The notes under the pieces were generated by a model. That model saw only the letters and a program-made list of their open reading frames with translations. It had not been told where the DNA came from and did not search any database. This document shows, piece after piece, positions 11,521 to 23,635 of a stretch of DNA of 64,000 nt. The stretch comes from Microcebus murinus. Taxonomy: Eukaryota > Chordata > Mammalia > Primates > Cheirogaleidae. Within the stretch, counting starts at the first letter, position 1. Every line of letters begins with the position of its first letter. A program made the translations under genes and the position numbers. The stretch is from assembly GCF_040939455.1 (NCBI RefSeq), contig NC_134104.1, positions 145,488,501 to 145,552,500 on the forward strand, in the 5' to 3' direction.

Positions 11521-11795
11521 GCAAACAGTTTTTGATGTATTGATTTAGCCTTAGTCTTAGGCAGGTACTGAGGCTTTGGATTGTGGCTTCCAAAGCTATT
11601 CCTGCCTCTCCATGTAACACTAGGCCTTGCATATGCTTCTGTTCCTCTCCCATGAGGACAGAAAATTTTTTTGTTTGTTCGTTTTATTTTTGGTTTTGTT
11701 TTGTTTTATTTTTATGGTCTTCCTTGGCTGCAGCGGATTTTCACCAGTGCTTTCAGGCTCTCATTCTGTTGCCTTTCCCCTGTAGACCAGGGCTG

Positions 11796-12298
11796 CTTTT
11801 TATTTATTTCAGCATATTATGGGGGTATAAATGTTAAGTTATATATAATGCCCTTGCCCCCCTCCCCCCTCAAGTCAGAGCTTCAAGAGTGACCATCCCC
11901 CAGATGGTGCACATCTCACTCATTATGTATGTATATACCCGTCTGCTCCTCCCCACTCCCACCTGCCCGACACCCAATAAATGTTATTCCTATATGTCTA
12001 CTTAGGTGTTGATCTGTTAATATAATTTGCGGGGGTGAGTGCATGTGGTGCTTGTTTTTTCATTCTTGGGATACTTCACTTAGTAGAATGGGTTCCAGCT
12101 CTATTCATGAAAATACAAGAGGTGCTATATCACCGTTGTTTCTTAGAGCTGAATTCACTCCATGGTATACATATGCCACATTTTATTAATCCACTCATGT
12201 ATTGATGGGCACCTGGGTTGTTTCCACAGCTTTGCAATTGTGAATTGTGCTGCTATAAACATTGGAGTGCAGGTGTCTTTATTGTAGAGTGTCCTTTG
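11796..12298 (-). mobile_element. Strepsirrhine L1 3' end, antisense
   Basis: Reverse complement of the same L1 3' end seen at 8,562-9,393: 'cagcatattatgggggtata', 'atggtgcacatctcactcattatg', 'cttgggatacttcacttagtagaatgg', 'ttggagtgcaggtgtctt'. It is 5'-truncated, ending near 12,298. Confidence 0.88.
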
Positions 12299-12397
12299 TT
12301 TTTTATTCAGGGGAGATAGGAAACATGGGTCTGGGTGGAGTTTTGACAGTGGCTGCTGTTCCCCTTCCCCAGGTAGCGCTGTGGAAGGAACTTCACC

Positions 12398-12472
12398 AAG
12401 AATTCTTTCCTTAGGTGTTCTGCTTATTTCAGGAAAAAAAAAAAATAAAAAAAAAAAAAAAGAATTCTTTCC
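12398..12472 (+). mobile_element. Tiny retrotransposed insert with 13-bp target duplication
   Basis: The 13-mer aagaattctttcc occurs at 12,398-12,410 and 12,460-12,472. Between them are 23 bases of unique text (ttaggtgttctgcttatttc plus agg) followed by an A-rich tail of about 26 bases. This is the anatomy of an extremely 5'-truncated LINE-mediated insertion. The source transcript cannot be identified from 23 bases. Confidence 0.65.
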
Positions 12473-13473
12473 AATCTTCCCTGTAAGAGTCACATGGGGC
12501 TGCCAGAGTAAAACGATGCAAGGAGACATGAACTCCCTTATTTATGTGCCTTTCTACTCCTCAAGAGCTTTACACTTTCACACTACCTCACCCTTGCCCT
12601 TCAAAATTTATTAAAAATTTCTAGTTGAATCTTCTCACTGGCTTATATGGTGTTCAGCAGCAGGTGTTCCAGGTAAGCAAATGTTCAGGTCTTGTTTTTC
12701 CCTATAGGAGCCTGTCTGTCTCCAGACAGTGGGTTAGTTGTGTTCCCTGTGATCTTAGGTCTCTCATGGATTACGAAAAGTAATTAATTTCCAGATTTTT
12801 TTCTTGCAAGAGCAGGAGCAATGCTCTTTCCGGATTTCTATATCTCCCAGCTGAAGCTGGTAGTCCTTACTACTTATTTTAAGAGAGAGAATTTAATTTA
12901 AAGAATTATTAACTAGCTATGAAGCTGTTAACTAGGTAACTGAAAAGGTAAAAAGAGAACATTATCACAGAGGTAGCAACTACAGGAAGCAGATATAATT
13001 AGATAGAGCTGTAGGTATGAAGGAAAGAGCTGGGAAAAGGGGCCTTGAATAGCTGAAACTTGGACTTTAAGGAGGGGATTCTTGCTGTCTAGTGAAGGGG
13101 TTTCTGGGAGTGAAAGCATGACAAGGCTTGTTCTGCAAGTGTTGGAACAACGCAAACTAGATTCACCTGCTGCTATGAGAAGGCTCTGCTGCCCAGCACA
13201 CTAAGATCCCAAACCTGAGTATCTGCTAACATAAGGTTCTTTTAACAAAGCTTTAACATAATGGGATTAAACCAAATGGATGTTTATTTCTTCCTCCTGT
13301 GAATTAATTTTGAAGATAGGCAGTCTAGACCAAGTTTGGTGACTCTGATCATCAGGGACCGATCAATTCTGTCTTTCTAATCCACCATCCTAATTCACAG
13401 TTTCTAACCCTTCATGGTTCAAGGTGGTTTCTCTGTCTCGTTTACATGGTAAGCTGGGTGGACAAAAGATTTC
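12473..13473. other. Intergenic DNA, nothing recognised
   Basis: About one kilobase with no supported gene. Possible old LTR-like text is too diverged to name. Confidence 0.35.
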
Positions 13474-13745
13474 AGCCAGGTGTGGTATAATCTCAGCACT
13501 TTGGAAGGCTGAGGTGGGAGGATCACCTGAGACCAGCCTGGGCAACATAGCGAGATCCCATCTCTACAAAAAAAGAAGAAAATTTAGCTAGGCATGGTGG
13601 TATATGCCTATAATCACAGCTACTTAAGAGGCTGAGTCAGGAGGATTGCTTGAGCCCAAGAGTTCAAGTTTACAGTGAGCTATGGTAGCGCCACTGTATT
13701 CTGATAGCCTGGGTGACAGAGAAAGACGTGTCTCAAAAAAAATTT
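13474..13745 (+). repeat. Old Alu (AluJ-like) SINE
   Basis: Sense Alu text: 'gccaggtgtgg', 'cagcactttggaaggctgagg', 'gaccagcctgggcaacatag', 'ttcaagtttacagtgagctatgg', 'ctgggtgacagagaaagac', with a short A tail. It lacks the strepsirrhine ttggccaattaa segment and is more diverged than the copies at 11.2 and 33.9 kb. Confidence 0.85.
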
Positions 13746-14930
13746 TTCATGTAGTATTAATAAGAGTAAAATATTTTTGTTCCTCTTTTGAATAGATTGC
13801 AAAAAAAAAAAAAAGGAGGGAGAGGATAGACAGATTCTGTCTCATGTTGTTTTTATTAGGTGTTTTGAAAAAGTGATTCTCCTCTTGTTACTAAAAACTC
13901 CAGCTCTTGTCCATGAGGCCAGATCAGAAGAAAGACAAGGGTTTTGGGGAGGAGGAAAGAGATTACTTTGCTAGCAAAGGAGGAAAAATGGCAGACCTCA
14001 CCTCAAAATCCAAATTTCTTGAATATAGACAGACATACAGAGCTTTTAAAGGGAGGGCCTCTCAGTTCTAGGCTACGGTGGTTAACTGTTTTAATCATCC
14101 CATCTCTGCCACAGACAAAGCCCATGAACTCCACCAGCCGCCCACCTGGGGGGCTAGTGCCACCTGGGATAAGAACAAAAGACCTTCTCCTTGCTCCTCC
14201 TGGCCTGAGGCAGGGATACAGGTTTCAGTTCTGAAAAAGAGTGGGGGAAGTTTCAAAGAGACAGGAAAAAATTTTGCCATTGTTTCCCCCCAGACCATTC
14301 CCTGTTACATATTCCCCACTCTCAATTTTATACTTCTATATCTATGGGAGGAGGAGCAACTACTCTGTTACACTCTCTGTCAAAGGTTTTTGCTTTTTAA
14401 AACCCTTTAATTATCACTTTGGCTAAATGAATAACTCTTATTTCAGTGACCTGTGACACTATTCTGATTAAGTGTTTTAAACTGTCAATGTATTTGACAG
14501 ACTTCCCCAAATCAAATTTAAAATTCTAAATTAAGTCTTTTTGACCAAAACCTAGCTTTGGGATGTTCCAAAGTGCCCCCACATATCCTAAAGAGAGATA
14601 ATAAAAAAACATATTTGACATGTTAAATTATATGGGAAGTATTATCAAATAAGAAATGATATTTAACCTTCTTCAAGTTATATTTTTATAGATATATTAT
14701 GAATATATATTCCAAATGGTATGAGATTCCTAGAATTCTGATGTCTTTGTATATGTTATCACTTATAATTGTGGTTATTATGCTAAATAATTATCACAGA
14801 AATAACCAAACTTTCTTGTCAATTGTGTCTTTAAGCATGACCATTTTCAGTTTTGTTTCCACAGTTAATTGCTTTCTCTGAAATCTCTTTGTAAACAGCT
14901 ACACTCCTAAAGTGTTGTGTATTCAAGGAG
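13746..14930. other. AT-rich DNA, possibly the 5' part of the retroviral remnant
   Basis: No intact gene. The stretch lies directly before recognisable retroviral pol text and may belong to the same element, but I could not match it to gag or pol. Confidence 0.3.
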
Positions 14931-16140
14931 GTTCATTGAAAGGAGAGAGAGGACCCTGACAAGCACTCTTGAATATAAGTTTCTGATAACTTCAGGATTA
15001 TATCACTTGGACTGGGTAAGAATTTCCAGAAGTCTAATGAAGACACTGACTGGTTTATAAAACTGCTAACCCAAGCAGGAAAGAAACTAACTGAATATCA
15101 AGGAAATATTTTGTTAGATTTTAATGCTAAATCAGCCAGTACTGAAATTGTTAAGATATGCAATTTGAATTAACTCCATGGTCCAAGTTAATTCACCTAT
15201 GATAACCCATTTAATATACAGCACTATGTAGCTAAATTGGAGAAACAAAATTGGTATTTAAGAGGGTATAAATCCAATGTTAAGTGTGGACTCACGGACA
15301 GGCTGGATGGCTGCCTGCTCCTTCCTGAGTCCTTAAAGCTTCCGTTATTAAAAGCTTTGCACTCCATGACTCATCATGGAAGAGATAAAAATGATCCAAA
15401 TTATAACAAATTTGACAGGCATGGTAATTGCTATAAATTGCTAAAATGGTTTATAACCAATGTTTGTCAAATATGTATTTCTGGAAAGACAATCAGAACT
15501 TCAGGTACATTTCTGCTACCTGATGGGAGGTCTGAACACTTATGGAAGGATTTTATTCAAATACCATTTTCAATGCATGTTTCCTGGTTCTATAGACACT
15601 TTCCCATGTATGCAAGAAGGCCAGTGGTATAACAGGACAAGTTGTAAAACAGTTAAATAACGTGTTACAGACACAATAATATTAGGCAAAGGTAACTGAT
15701 TGACTGGGTTGCTTTGGTGAAAGATATTGCAGATTAATGACAATCAGACCCATTTCCAATGGAAAACATGAGGTGACGCCTTATGAAATTGTCCCTGAAA
15801 GGCCTATGTTCCTCATAATAGAACTTCGTGTATCATCTGCAAGGCTTTAATGCATTATGCCAAAGTGTATTTTCATCTGGTAAAGGAGGCTTTTCACGAT
15901 GCACCAACCGAAGACAATCAAACTCTTCACAATCTAGAACCCAGATATTGGGTCTTCTGAAAACAATGTCAGAGAAAGACTGCCCTTGTCACCCATACTG
16001 CAGCAAAACTTTGGGACCTCGCGCCTTGGGTCCATAATCTCACGACTCAGAAGGGCCCTCTAAGCTCTTGGATATGGACATTCATTGGAGACCTTAAGGT
16101 GAAGCTAACCAGATATGTTTCTCCCCTGAAGCAAATGGCA
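14930..16140 (+). pseudogene. Endogenous retrovirus pol remnant (integrase region)
   Basis: The frame at 15,237-15,632 (131 codons) carries the integrase zinc-binding arrangement: histidines in LHSMTHHG and a CQIC pair about 40 residues later, followed by the LWKDFIQIP-type start of the catalytic core. The frame then breaks. Downstream text to about 16,120, read across several frames with internal stops, resembles the integrase C-terminal part of gamma-type (class I) retroviruses. Stops and frameshifts leave nothing functional. The family name is not certain. Confidence 0.75.
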
Positions 16141-16549
16141 TCCTAGATGTGGACAGTTTTCCCAAGATGGCAGATCAACACTTCTCTGCCATCACGAAAT
16201 TTTTACCTCTTTTAATTTTTCCTTGCTTGTGCCTCTATGAACAACAATACAACTAGAAAAGGGTCCTTGTGTGCACCTATGAAATGTTCTTTTATTTTTA
16301 GAGGATTTTGCAGCTAACCTTATATTAATACATGGGAAGATTTATGCCTTGATGGATGGAAGATGAAAAGTCACTGTGGGCTAGAAATTTTAAGGGTACA
16401 TTTGTTGCTCCATAATCAGTCAGAAACCAAACATTGGTCCACTTCTCTTAACCTCCATCATAGGTTAAAGAGAACATTGCCAGGAGGCCTTTACCCTTCT
16501 GGATGGGCATAATTTGTTAGGTCACTTTTCCCATGGTTTGGAATAAATA

Positions 16550-16770
16550 TAAATGAGGCAATGATCAGAAATTAATTCCTCATAATAGGCTCTATAGCAG
16601 ATTCTACTGCAAAGACTATATGGTTGCAGAACAGACTAGACAAAGTTGTACTAGACGGTAGAATTGCTTTAGATTGGCTGAATAAGGAAGAATCTGCAAT
16701 TGCTGACACTTCTTGCAGGGGATTAGTGACACTTCTTGCAGGGGCTGCTTGGTTAAAATGAATAGATTCT
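16550..16770 (+). pseudogene. Endogenous retrovirus env (TM) remnant
   Basis: A plus-strand frame around 16,625-16,720 has the LQNRLDK...ALDWL type of text typical of the transmembrane-subunit conserved segment of gammaretroviral Env. It sits in the right order after the pol remnant and before LTR-like DNA. A short duplication of 'gacacttcttgcagggg' lies at about 16,704-16,743. The frame is short and interrupted. Confidence 0.55.
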
Positions 16771-17109
16771 TCTTCTGGCTCATTCTTTGATCTATTTGAT
16801 TTTAATTGCATTGGTTCATGGGGACCTGGCGAAGAAGCATACTCCAAACTCTTGGTATTACCCTCCTGATAGTTATAAGAGTAGTCTCCTGGGTGCACTG
16901 TATTCTCTCAAAAGTTTCAAATGTTTGCATGCAGCCATCTGTAGAAAGTCATATGGTCTGTCTTCAGCTGGAACGACAAAACTGAAAGAAATGTGTGATC
17001 ATTAGTTCACCATGATCCATGGATGATGTGCTGAGACCGAAAACCCAAAATACGGTAACTGGGAATAGTGCTAAAGCCCTAAGTTTTAGTCACACTCTCA
17101 CATAGGTGA

Positions 17110-17910
17110 GAACCTGACCAAAAGAAAGAAATCATTAAATAAAATTATGGGAGTTATTGCTTTGGACTGAGCTTGTGCGCTAGGCTCCAACAGACCGGAC
17201 CAAACCAAAATCGAGTCACTCATGCTAAGTGCCATGTAATCAAACTGAAACTTTAAGGAAGCATCTAGATCCCAGAACAGACCAGTGGTTTTTTTTTTTC
17301 TCCTGAAAATAGGAGATTCCAGCATAATAAGGAAGTCCCCTCTGCTCTTTTACAAAAAATAACCTGAAGTAACCAGTGTTTTGCTATTATCCTGCTTCCT
17401 GGTTTCTACACTATAAAAATCCACTGTTCTACATTTCTCAGTGGGATTTGAGACCAAATAAGTCCATTTACAATGGTGGCAGAGTGGTGTCAATACTTAA
17501 AGTTTTGGTCAATTTCTCAACTCTGAGGCTGACCCAATTTTGAGAGGTTGACCAAAAGAAGGGAATTGTTAAATTAAGTTTAGCTTAAAACTTCCTCCTC
17601 ACATATATTAAGTTCAACCTAAACATTGTGTACATTGTGTACAACCTAAACATCTGTACATTGTGAACTAACCAGCTATGTAAACAGACTATAATCTACT
17701 CTTGTAGCAATCACAGGGTTTTGCCCAATCATAGGCAGCCAGCTGTCCAAACCATGTTCAAATAAGGCAAATTCTGAACTGTAATCAATCCAGCTGATTC
17801 TGTACATCATTTTCCTTTTTCTGTCCATAAATGTTACCAGATCATATGGCAGCCCAGAGTCACTCTCAACCTATTCCGATTCTGGGGCTACCTGGTTTGT
17901 GGGGGAAAAA
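17110..17910 (+). mobile_element. LTR-like end of the class I retroviral remnant
   Basis: Two similar purine-tract junctions appear: 'gaccaaaagaaagaaatcattaaata' near 17,116 and 'gaccaaaagaagggaattgttaaatta' near 17,550. The second is followed by text starting tgttaaattaag and running to about 17,905. The first block contains 'ctataaaaatcc' (TATA-like) near 17,411. This fits one LTR fragment followed by part of a second. Boundaries are approximate. Confidence 0.5.
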
Positions 17911-17989
17911 AAGTTATTCAGAATAGTTAGACTTTGTGAAGAAGCTTTAGGAATACCTTAAATTATTAGTTTTGCTTGCATACTCTTTT

Positions 17990-18610
17990 GCATGTATACA
18001 TAGAAGTGATATATAATCCATATATAAATAAATATAAGAGCTATTTCAATAAGTACAAAATAAAGATGAGTTACCATTTCATCATATTAATAAAAATCAA
18101 AATTTTTGATATCTGGCATGGATAATGATGTGGGTAAGCAGGAATTTTCTGCTTAATTCTGTATAATTTGGTTTGATCACTTTAAAGTATATTCAACCCT
18201 TGATGTACAGCATGTACTATAGAAAAACTTGAGGTGTGTACCCCAGAGAAACTTTCACATATACACACAAGCAAGTGTTTATAAGATTGCTCTAATCAGC
18301 ATTGTTTTCAATAATAAAAAATTGAATTAAAAATTGAATTTTTAATAATAAAAAATTGAATTGGAAATAGTGTATATGTTCTTCAATTGGAAATGGCTTA
18401 TTAATTGTGGTATAGTCAAAGGATGAAAGTAGTTAACATTTAAAATGAATGAGAAGCTAAAAAATGTTGAATAAAAAGGTAGGTTGTAGAAAGATACATG
18501 GAATACTATTTGTGCAAATTTTATAAAATACCCAAGATATCATATATTATTCATTAAACACATTCATGTGATATAAATATAAAAATCTTTCAAGAATATA
18601 CAGGCTCTAA
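17990..18610 (+). mobile_element. Old L1 (L1M-type) ORF2 end and 3' UTR
   Basis: Plus-strand text such as 'ttcaataataaaaaattga', 'ttcttcaattggaaatgg', 'atacatggaatactatttgtg' follows the L1M 3' region. A local inverted or duplicated aaaaattgaatt stretch lies at about 18,316-18,362. No coding capacity remains. Confidence 0.65.
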
Positions 18611-18819
18611 ATTCATGCTAATGGTTGCCTCTTTTCTTGGAGGAAAGAGAGTTGGACTGGGCGGGGATACAAGGGCACCTGAGTTAGGCTTTAATGTCTG
18701 AATTCTTTCAAGAATAAGGAAGAGATTTGAAGCAAATGTGACAGAGAACACTTGTTAGGCAGGTACAGTGCTCCGGGCACAGATCTCCAAGTCTTTGACC
18801 CAGTCACTTAATATTCATG

Positions 18820-18960
18820 GCAGTACTATGGGGTAGGGACAGCCACCATCCTTTTTTGCAAATAAGGAAATTGAGGCACAGAGAGGTTAGATAGTTTACC
18901 CAAAGTCCCACAGGGGGCAGAGCCTGGATCTGTGGCATTCATGGCAGGGTGTCTGCATTA
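18820..18960 (-). repeat. MIR SINE fragment, antisense
   Basis: The plus strand reads 'aaggaaattgaggcacagagaggtta', 'cccaaagtcccacag', 'cagagcctggatctg', the complement strand of the MIR core. Confidence 0.75.
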
Positions 18961-19173
18961 CATCTGAGCTTCTCGAGGAGGATTTCAACGGCCGACTTCG
19001 TGATCCTTGAGGATGGGAGATGCCGTGGTTGACATTTCTCATCCCTGGAACAGGAAACAGCTGAAGACTGGCTAACTCGGGGCATAGAAGTTGAAAGAGG
19101 GGTGGCTGTGCTGGGATAGATGGGCCCCCCTAGAATTTGTCAGGTAAAGGACCCATGCATCAGATGTGGGTTG

Positions 19174-19203
19174 AGAGCGAGAGAGAGAGAGAGAGAGAGA
19201 GAG
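19174..19203. repeat. (GA)n microsatellite
   Basis: About 14 consecutive ga units. Confidence 0.9.
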
Positions 19204-20974
19204 CAGTCATCTAACAAGACCCCTCAGAGGGGACTTCGGCAGAGAGAACCTGCAGTGAGGACCACCTCAGGGTTTCCAGGGTTGTGGAAGGAAGCGAATG
19301 GGCAGATGAGCTGGAGGAGGGCATGTTACTCCGAAGGAAGGAACTGCAGGTGAGAGATACTCGGGAAGGAGAACTTTAAGATAAACTCTTAAAAGCCCCC
19401 CAGAGAGTTATCTGTAAACATTGGCCAGGCTTGGAGAGTAGGAGGTCAACTCACCGCAGTGATAGGTGGTAAGAATTTCTTAGTTCCATTCTCTCTCCAA
19501 CCCCCAAACCCTGCAGGAGTCAGAGACAGCGTCTGAGAGTGAGGCAGAAGGCAAGTGAGAGACATACAATCCACATCCTCTGTCCAGGAAGACAGCCCCA
19601 GTTTGAGGGAGGAGGAGTAACCCAAACTTCGAATGAAGTTGAAAGCTTTGGCTATTGCATGGGACCAACATTCTATGTACCAAATCAGGGCTGTATTTTG
19701 TGACTTAAAGTGACCAGCAAACTTATTATGTAAGAGTAATCAGAAAAGGTAAGGGACAATCAAGATTTCGTTCAGAAGTGTGTTACAACTTCCATCCTGA
19801 ACAAAATTTAAGGGGATAGTGAATGACACAAATGAAGTCGCATCATTGAATGCAGGAGTAAGAGTTGGGAGCATAGACTGAGGATGAAGAAGGGAAGAAG
19901 GCAGAGAGGAGGAGAGGGTTGGAAGTTTGAGGAAAAAGGGAGAGGCACTACAATGTCATTTAGGAAAATGAACCTTCCAGGGAAATGCAATAGGATCATT
20001 GGGCAGGGTTTAGAGCCCATCTAAGGTTTGTGGTCATGAGATTGAAGCAAGACCAGCAACTCTCTCTCAACTATCTGGAGCATGAGCAGAGATGGAAGAA
20101 AGTTGGACTTAAATGAAGTAGTTCAAGATTTTACCAGCCATGTGGGATACAGGGAGAGAGTGGCAAAGGACAAAAGCATTTGCAAACATAGGAGTATAAA
20201 GATAGACCATGGCATCAAAGTGGGTAAGGGGAGAATGGTGGTGAGCGGAAAGTCAAAGGATAGAAGACCTAAAGCCTTTGGGGAATTATTCAGGAGGCAG
20301 GAGTAGGATAAGTACACTGGAGAGGGAGTAGTTGGGTAGTGAGTAGAAGGTGGAGGAAATGATCACTGAATTTAAAGAGATCAAAAACTGAGTGGGTGTT
20401 GGATGAATTATTCTGGGACCGAGGACAGGAATAGTGATGGGGACAGTGAGCCAGAGGCTATGGCATTAATGAATGGTAGGGAATAACCTTAGCCTATTAC
20501 TGCTGATGATACTGCAGAGTTCTTTAGTGGATTAGGAGCAGTTTATTGGGAGCCAGAACTAGGGTGAAGCAAGCAAAGTGCCAGGGTGCAAAATGTAAGG
20601 AGGCATTAACTCTCAGGCTCATACAAGAGCAGGATGAGCACTTGAGAAAGAGTGGCTTCTTAAATCTTGTGTTCAGGGCACCCTGCTTGCTTCACCCTGG
20701 ACCCCACCTTGGTAGACAGTATTAGAGGAGAAAGCACAATCCTTGCAGGAGGGGAGGGAGAAGGTTTCTCCTGAAGCACTGATTTGAGAAGGTCAAAATC
20801 ACAGTGTGAGAGTATCTTGGATGAGGGCTGTGCTCCAGAAACAAAGCTTCACAGCCTGAGGGCAATCTATGATGACCGTGAGCACTCTGAGAGGGGGTGT
20901 TTCTAGATGCAATTAGAAAATTGTTTTTCTGGTCCACAATGACTGAGGATGCTCAGATAATGGATTGCTGAACA
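19204..20974. other. Intergenic DNA, nothing recognised
   Basis: A purine-rich plus strand with many short open frames but no supported gene or nameable repeat. Confidence 0.35.
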
Positions 20975-21412
20975 TCTGCTCTAATGGTCTCTGCACTTGT
21001 GGAACCTTCAGGATCTGCTGTAATATTCATGGATAAGCCATGTTTTTCCCGTGGCTGCTGGGAATGCAGACAGCCAATGCCCACCAATGCCCAAAGACAG
21101 TTAGGGTAATAGAACCGAGCCATTCTTGCCAAACAAAGACTCCTTCACTGGGCAGTCCATATTCTGGGACTCCCCACCAACCTGCTTGAGACTGTCTCAC
21201 ACCTAGCTGCACTGCAGAATAAGGCGTTTCCTACCTCATCCTGCTTCCTTCCTTCTCTCCTCTCACAGGTGTCAGACCTGAGGCTCTGTTGGCTCCTATT
21301 CCCTTCCCTTTTATTCTTTATAAATGTCTCCCCCAATGAATCTCTTGCACATATCATTTTTACATGACATTGGCTCTTGGAGGACCTGGACTGACATAGT
21401 AATCCTTGTCCC
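20975..21412 (+). mobile_element. Possible old LTR
   Basis: The 3' part ('cctattcccttcccttttattctttataaatgtc', then 'gaggacctggactgacatagtaa') resembles the ends of MaLR/ERVL-type LTRs, which finish with polyadenylation-like text followed by '...gacctggactgacat'. The assignment is weak. Confidence 0.3.
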
Positions 21413-23631
21413 ACCGCAGCAAGGTATTATGTGAGAAGATCATCCTGGTCTAAGACTTTGTACAGGAAAGATCCAGGGAGGGATTGTGAAAACTGGTTGC
21501 TATAGGAAACATTTAAACTGGCAGGATAATGACACCTAGAAATGCTCTCAATCACCCTCAAGGAGATCCTCATCTAGAGATATTTAGAGATTAGTAAAAT
21601 ACTGTAGAGGCTCTTCCCAAAACAGGGACAGTGAGTGGGGAAGGTGGACCTCATAGTCCATACACATGATGCCACTGGAATGAAGCCACCAGTTTGACCC
21701 TTTATTTCTTGGTGTTTAAGAGAGAGTCTTAGCTGTCCACTGACTTCTTTTATGGGGTGGACAATAAGGGGGAGGCCAGAGAGTTTCTCCCATCATCCTC
21801 TGCTGCCCTGAGTGGCACAAGCTGAGCTACTTGTTAAAGCCACAGCAACTTAGTGTAAGGTTGTGTGCCTGGAAAAGGAACCATGACAACTTTTGGGTAA
21901 TGTCCTAGTTTAGAGGGTCTTATTGCACACTGTGAATTCCAAAGTAGTCCAGTACAATAAACTAATGGAAAAAAGGGCCATAGATGGTCATGGACTTTTT
22001 GGGAATCTTCTCAGTTTACAATATGCAGTGAGAAGCTAGAACTTGAGCTTGCAACTAACCTTTTATTCCACAAAGAAAAGTTGAGAGGGGAAGTGGGGAT
22101 TCACCTGGTTGCAGGGAAGTTAAGACCAAAATCAAAGTCTTCAGTAGTGCTTTGAGAAGGCGTAGAGAGCAGCTTCACCCATCTCCTCAGTCAGAGGCAT
22201 GCAGGTGATGGGTAGGGAGAGGGAGGTGACAATATTACTTCTGGGTGAGACCTTTTGACACCTCCCACAGCTTAGGGGAAAAGAGTCCCTTTATCTAGGA
22301 GCCATCTACTGCAAGCCTGTGGGTGGGAGATGTGGATGTGGACAGTAGGAAAATGGGTTCCTCATCCCGAGCAGGAAGATGTCTGGGGGGTTCGTCTTAA
22401 TTTGGGTTCCTGCAAAGTGGGAGCTGAGAAAAGGATTTGGGGACAGGGCATTTATTTGGGAGGTGATTCCAGGAAGCAAAAGTGAAGGAGCAGGGAGCAT
22501 TAGCTAAGGAAGAGAGATACTCCAATAAAATCTGGTTACTGCTGTGGGCAATTGGACAGGATGGCAACTAGGGGAGCCAAGAGAGTTGCCTAGGGTGCAG
22601 AAGTAAGGAGGCACTCACTCTCAGGTTCATGAGAACCTAGCCCTACAACCGGGACCCAAACATGCTGGGGAGTCTTTGAGGAGCTCAGAGCTGTCCCTCC
22701 AAGGAGGCTAGGGTGTTTATCTTCCAACGTTTGTCCTCCATTGTTGAGGATTGTCCTCAAGAATGTCAACATCCCCCCGTTGCCCCTGCACTTCTGGGCT
22801 GCTGTGCCTGTGTGGAGAAGCCCAGGGGCTTTAGAGAAAGTTTTGAGACGGAAAAGCTGCAAAGTTGCGTACGAAGTCAGACAAGGCAAAGGATGTGGCA
22901 TGGGGCACCAATAGCACCTGCTACAGAATTGGAATAGTAGGATTCAGGCATGGCCTCCCACGGTGGGTTTTGGAGGAGCTACCCTCTATCCCAGCTACCA
23001 AAATGCTGGGCGTGTCCAGCGAGGAGCCTGTGTGTGTTGAGATGCTCCTTTGAGTGTGAGCACAGTGTTACCCACCCAACACCCCTCTGCTCCTTGAGGC
23101 TGGGGCAGCAGCATTGCCCCCTCTGAGGTGCATAGTGTGGCAGGATGGGCTCTCACATTTTCTCTCTTTTTGGCTTCCTTCTGGGCATGGAGAGCATCTC
23201 TTAGCATGAGGATGCTTAGAAGTTATGCTAAAAGCAATAGATGGCTGGCCTGCAAGTGCTCCTCTCTAAAGACTATGGGAGAGAAGTTGATGGGACTCAG
23301 CGGCTTATCACAGGGGGTGGAGGCAATGGCTGGCCAACTCTGCGTGAGCCGCAAGGCAACCCCGGGTGGGCAGCAAACAAGCGCCTGCTTCATCTTCTTG
23401 TTTGGAGCAGTTTAGGGCCAGCTAGAAGCAAGCTTGGCTGTGGGTGGAGTGGGCATGCCTTTTCTGCTAGCACGGGTCCCGGACAGAGTGATGGGAGTTA
23501 CGGCACCTACGCCACTGGGCCCTGGTGGAGGTCGTGAGGATCAACACATTTCTAGGAAGTAAATTTAACGTTTCAAGAGAGTTTGGGTGAAGTAATCACA
23601 GTACTCCAGAGAGAAGGCAAGATCCCGAGTC
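21413..23631. other. Intergenic DNA, nothing recognised
   Basis: About 2.2 kb without a supported gene. Short open frames on both strands show no protein-family features. Confidence 0.35.
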
Positions 23632-23635
23632 AGAG

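Noticed and set aside
17405..17420. TATA-like ctataaaaatcc as a promoter of a cellular gene
   Set aside because: It lies in LTR-like DNA of a dead retrovirus and no downstream coding exon is visible.
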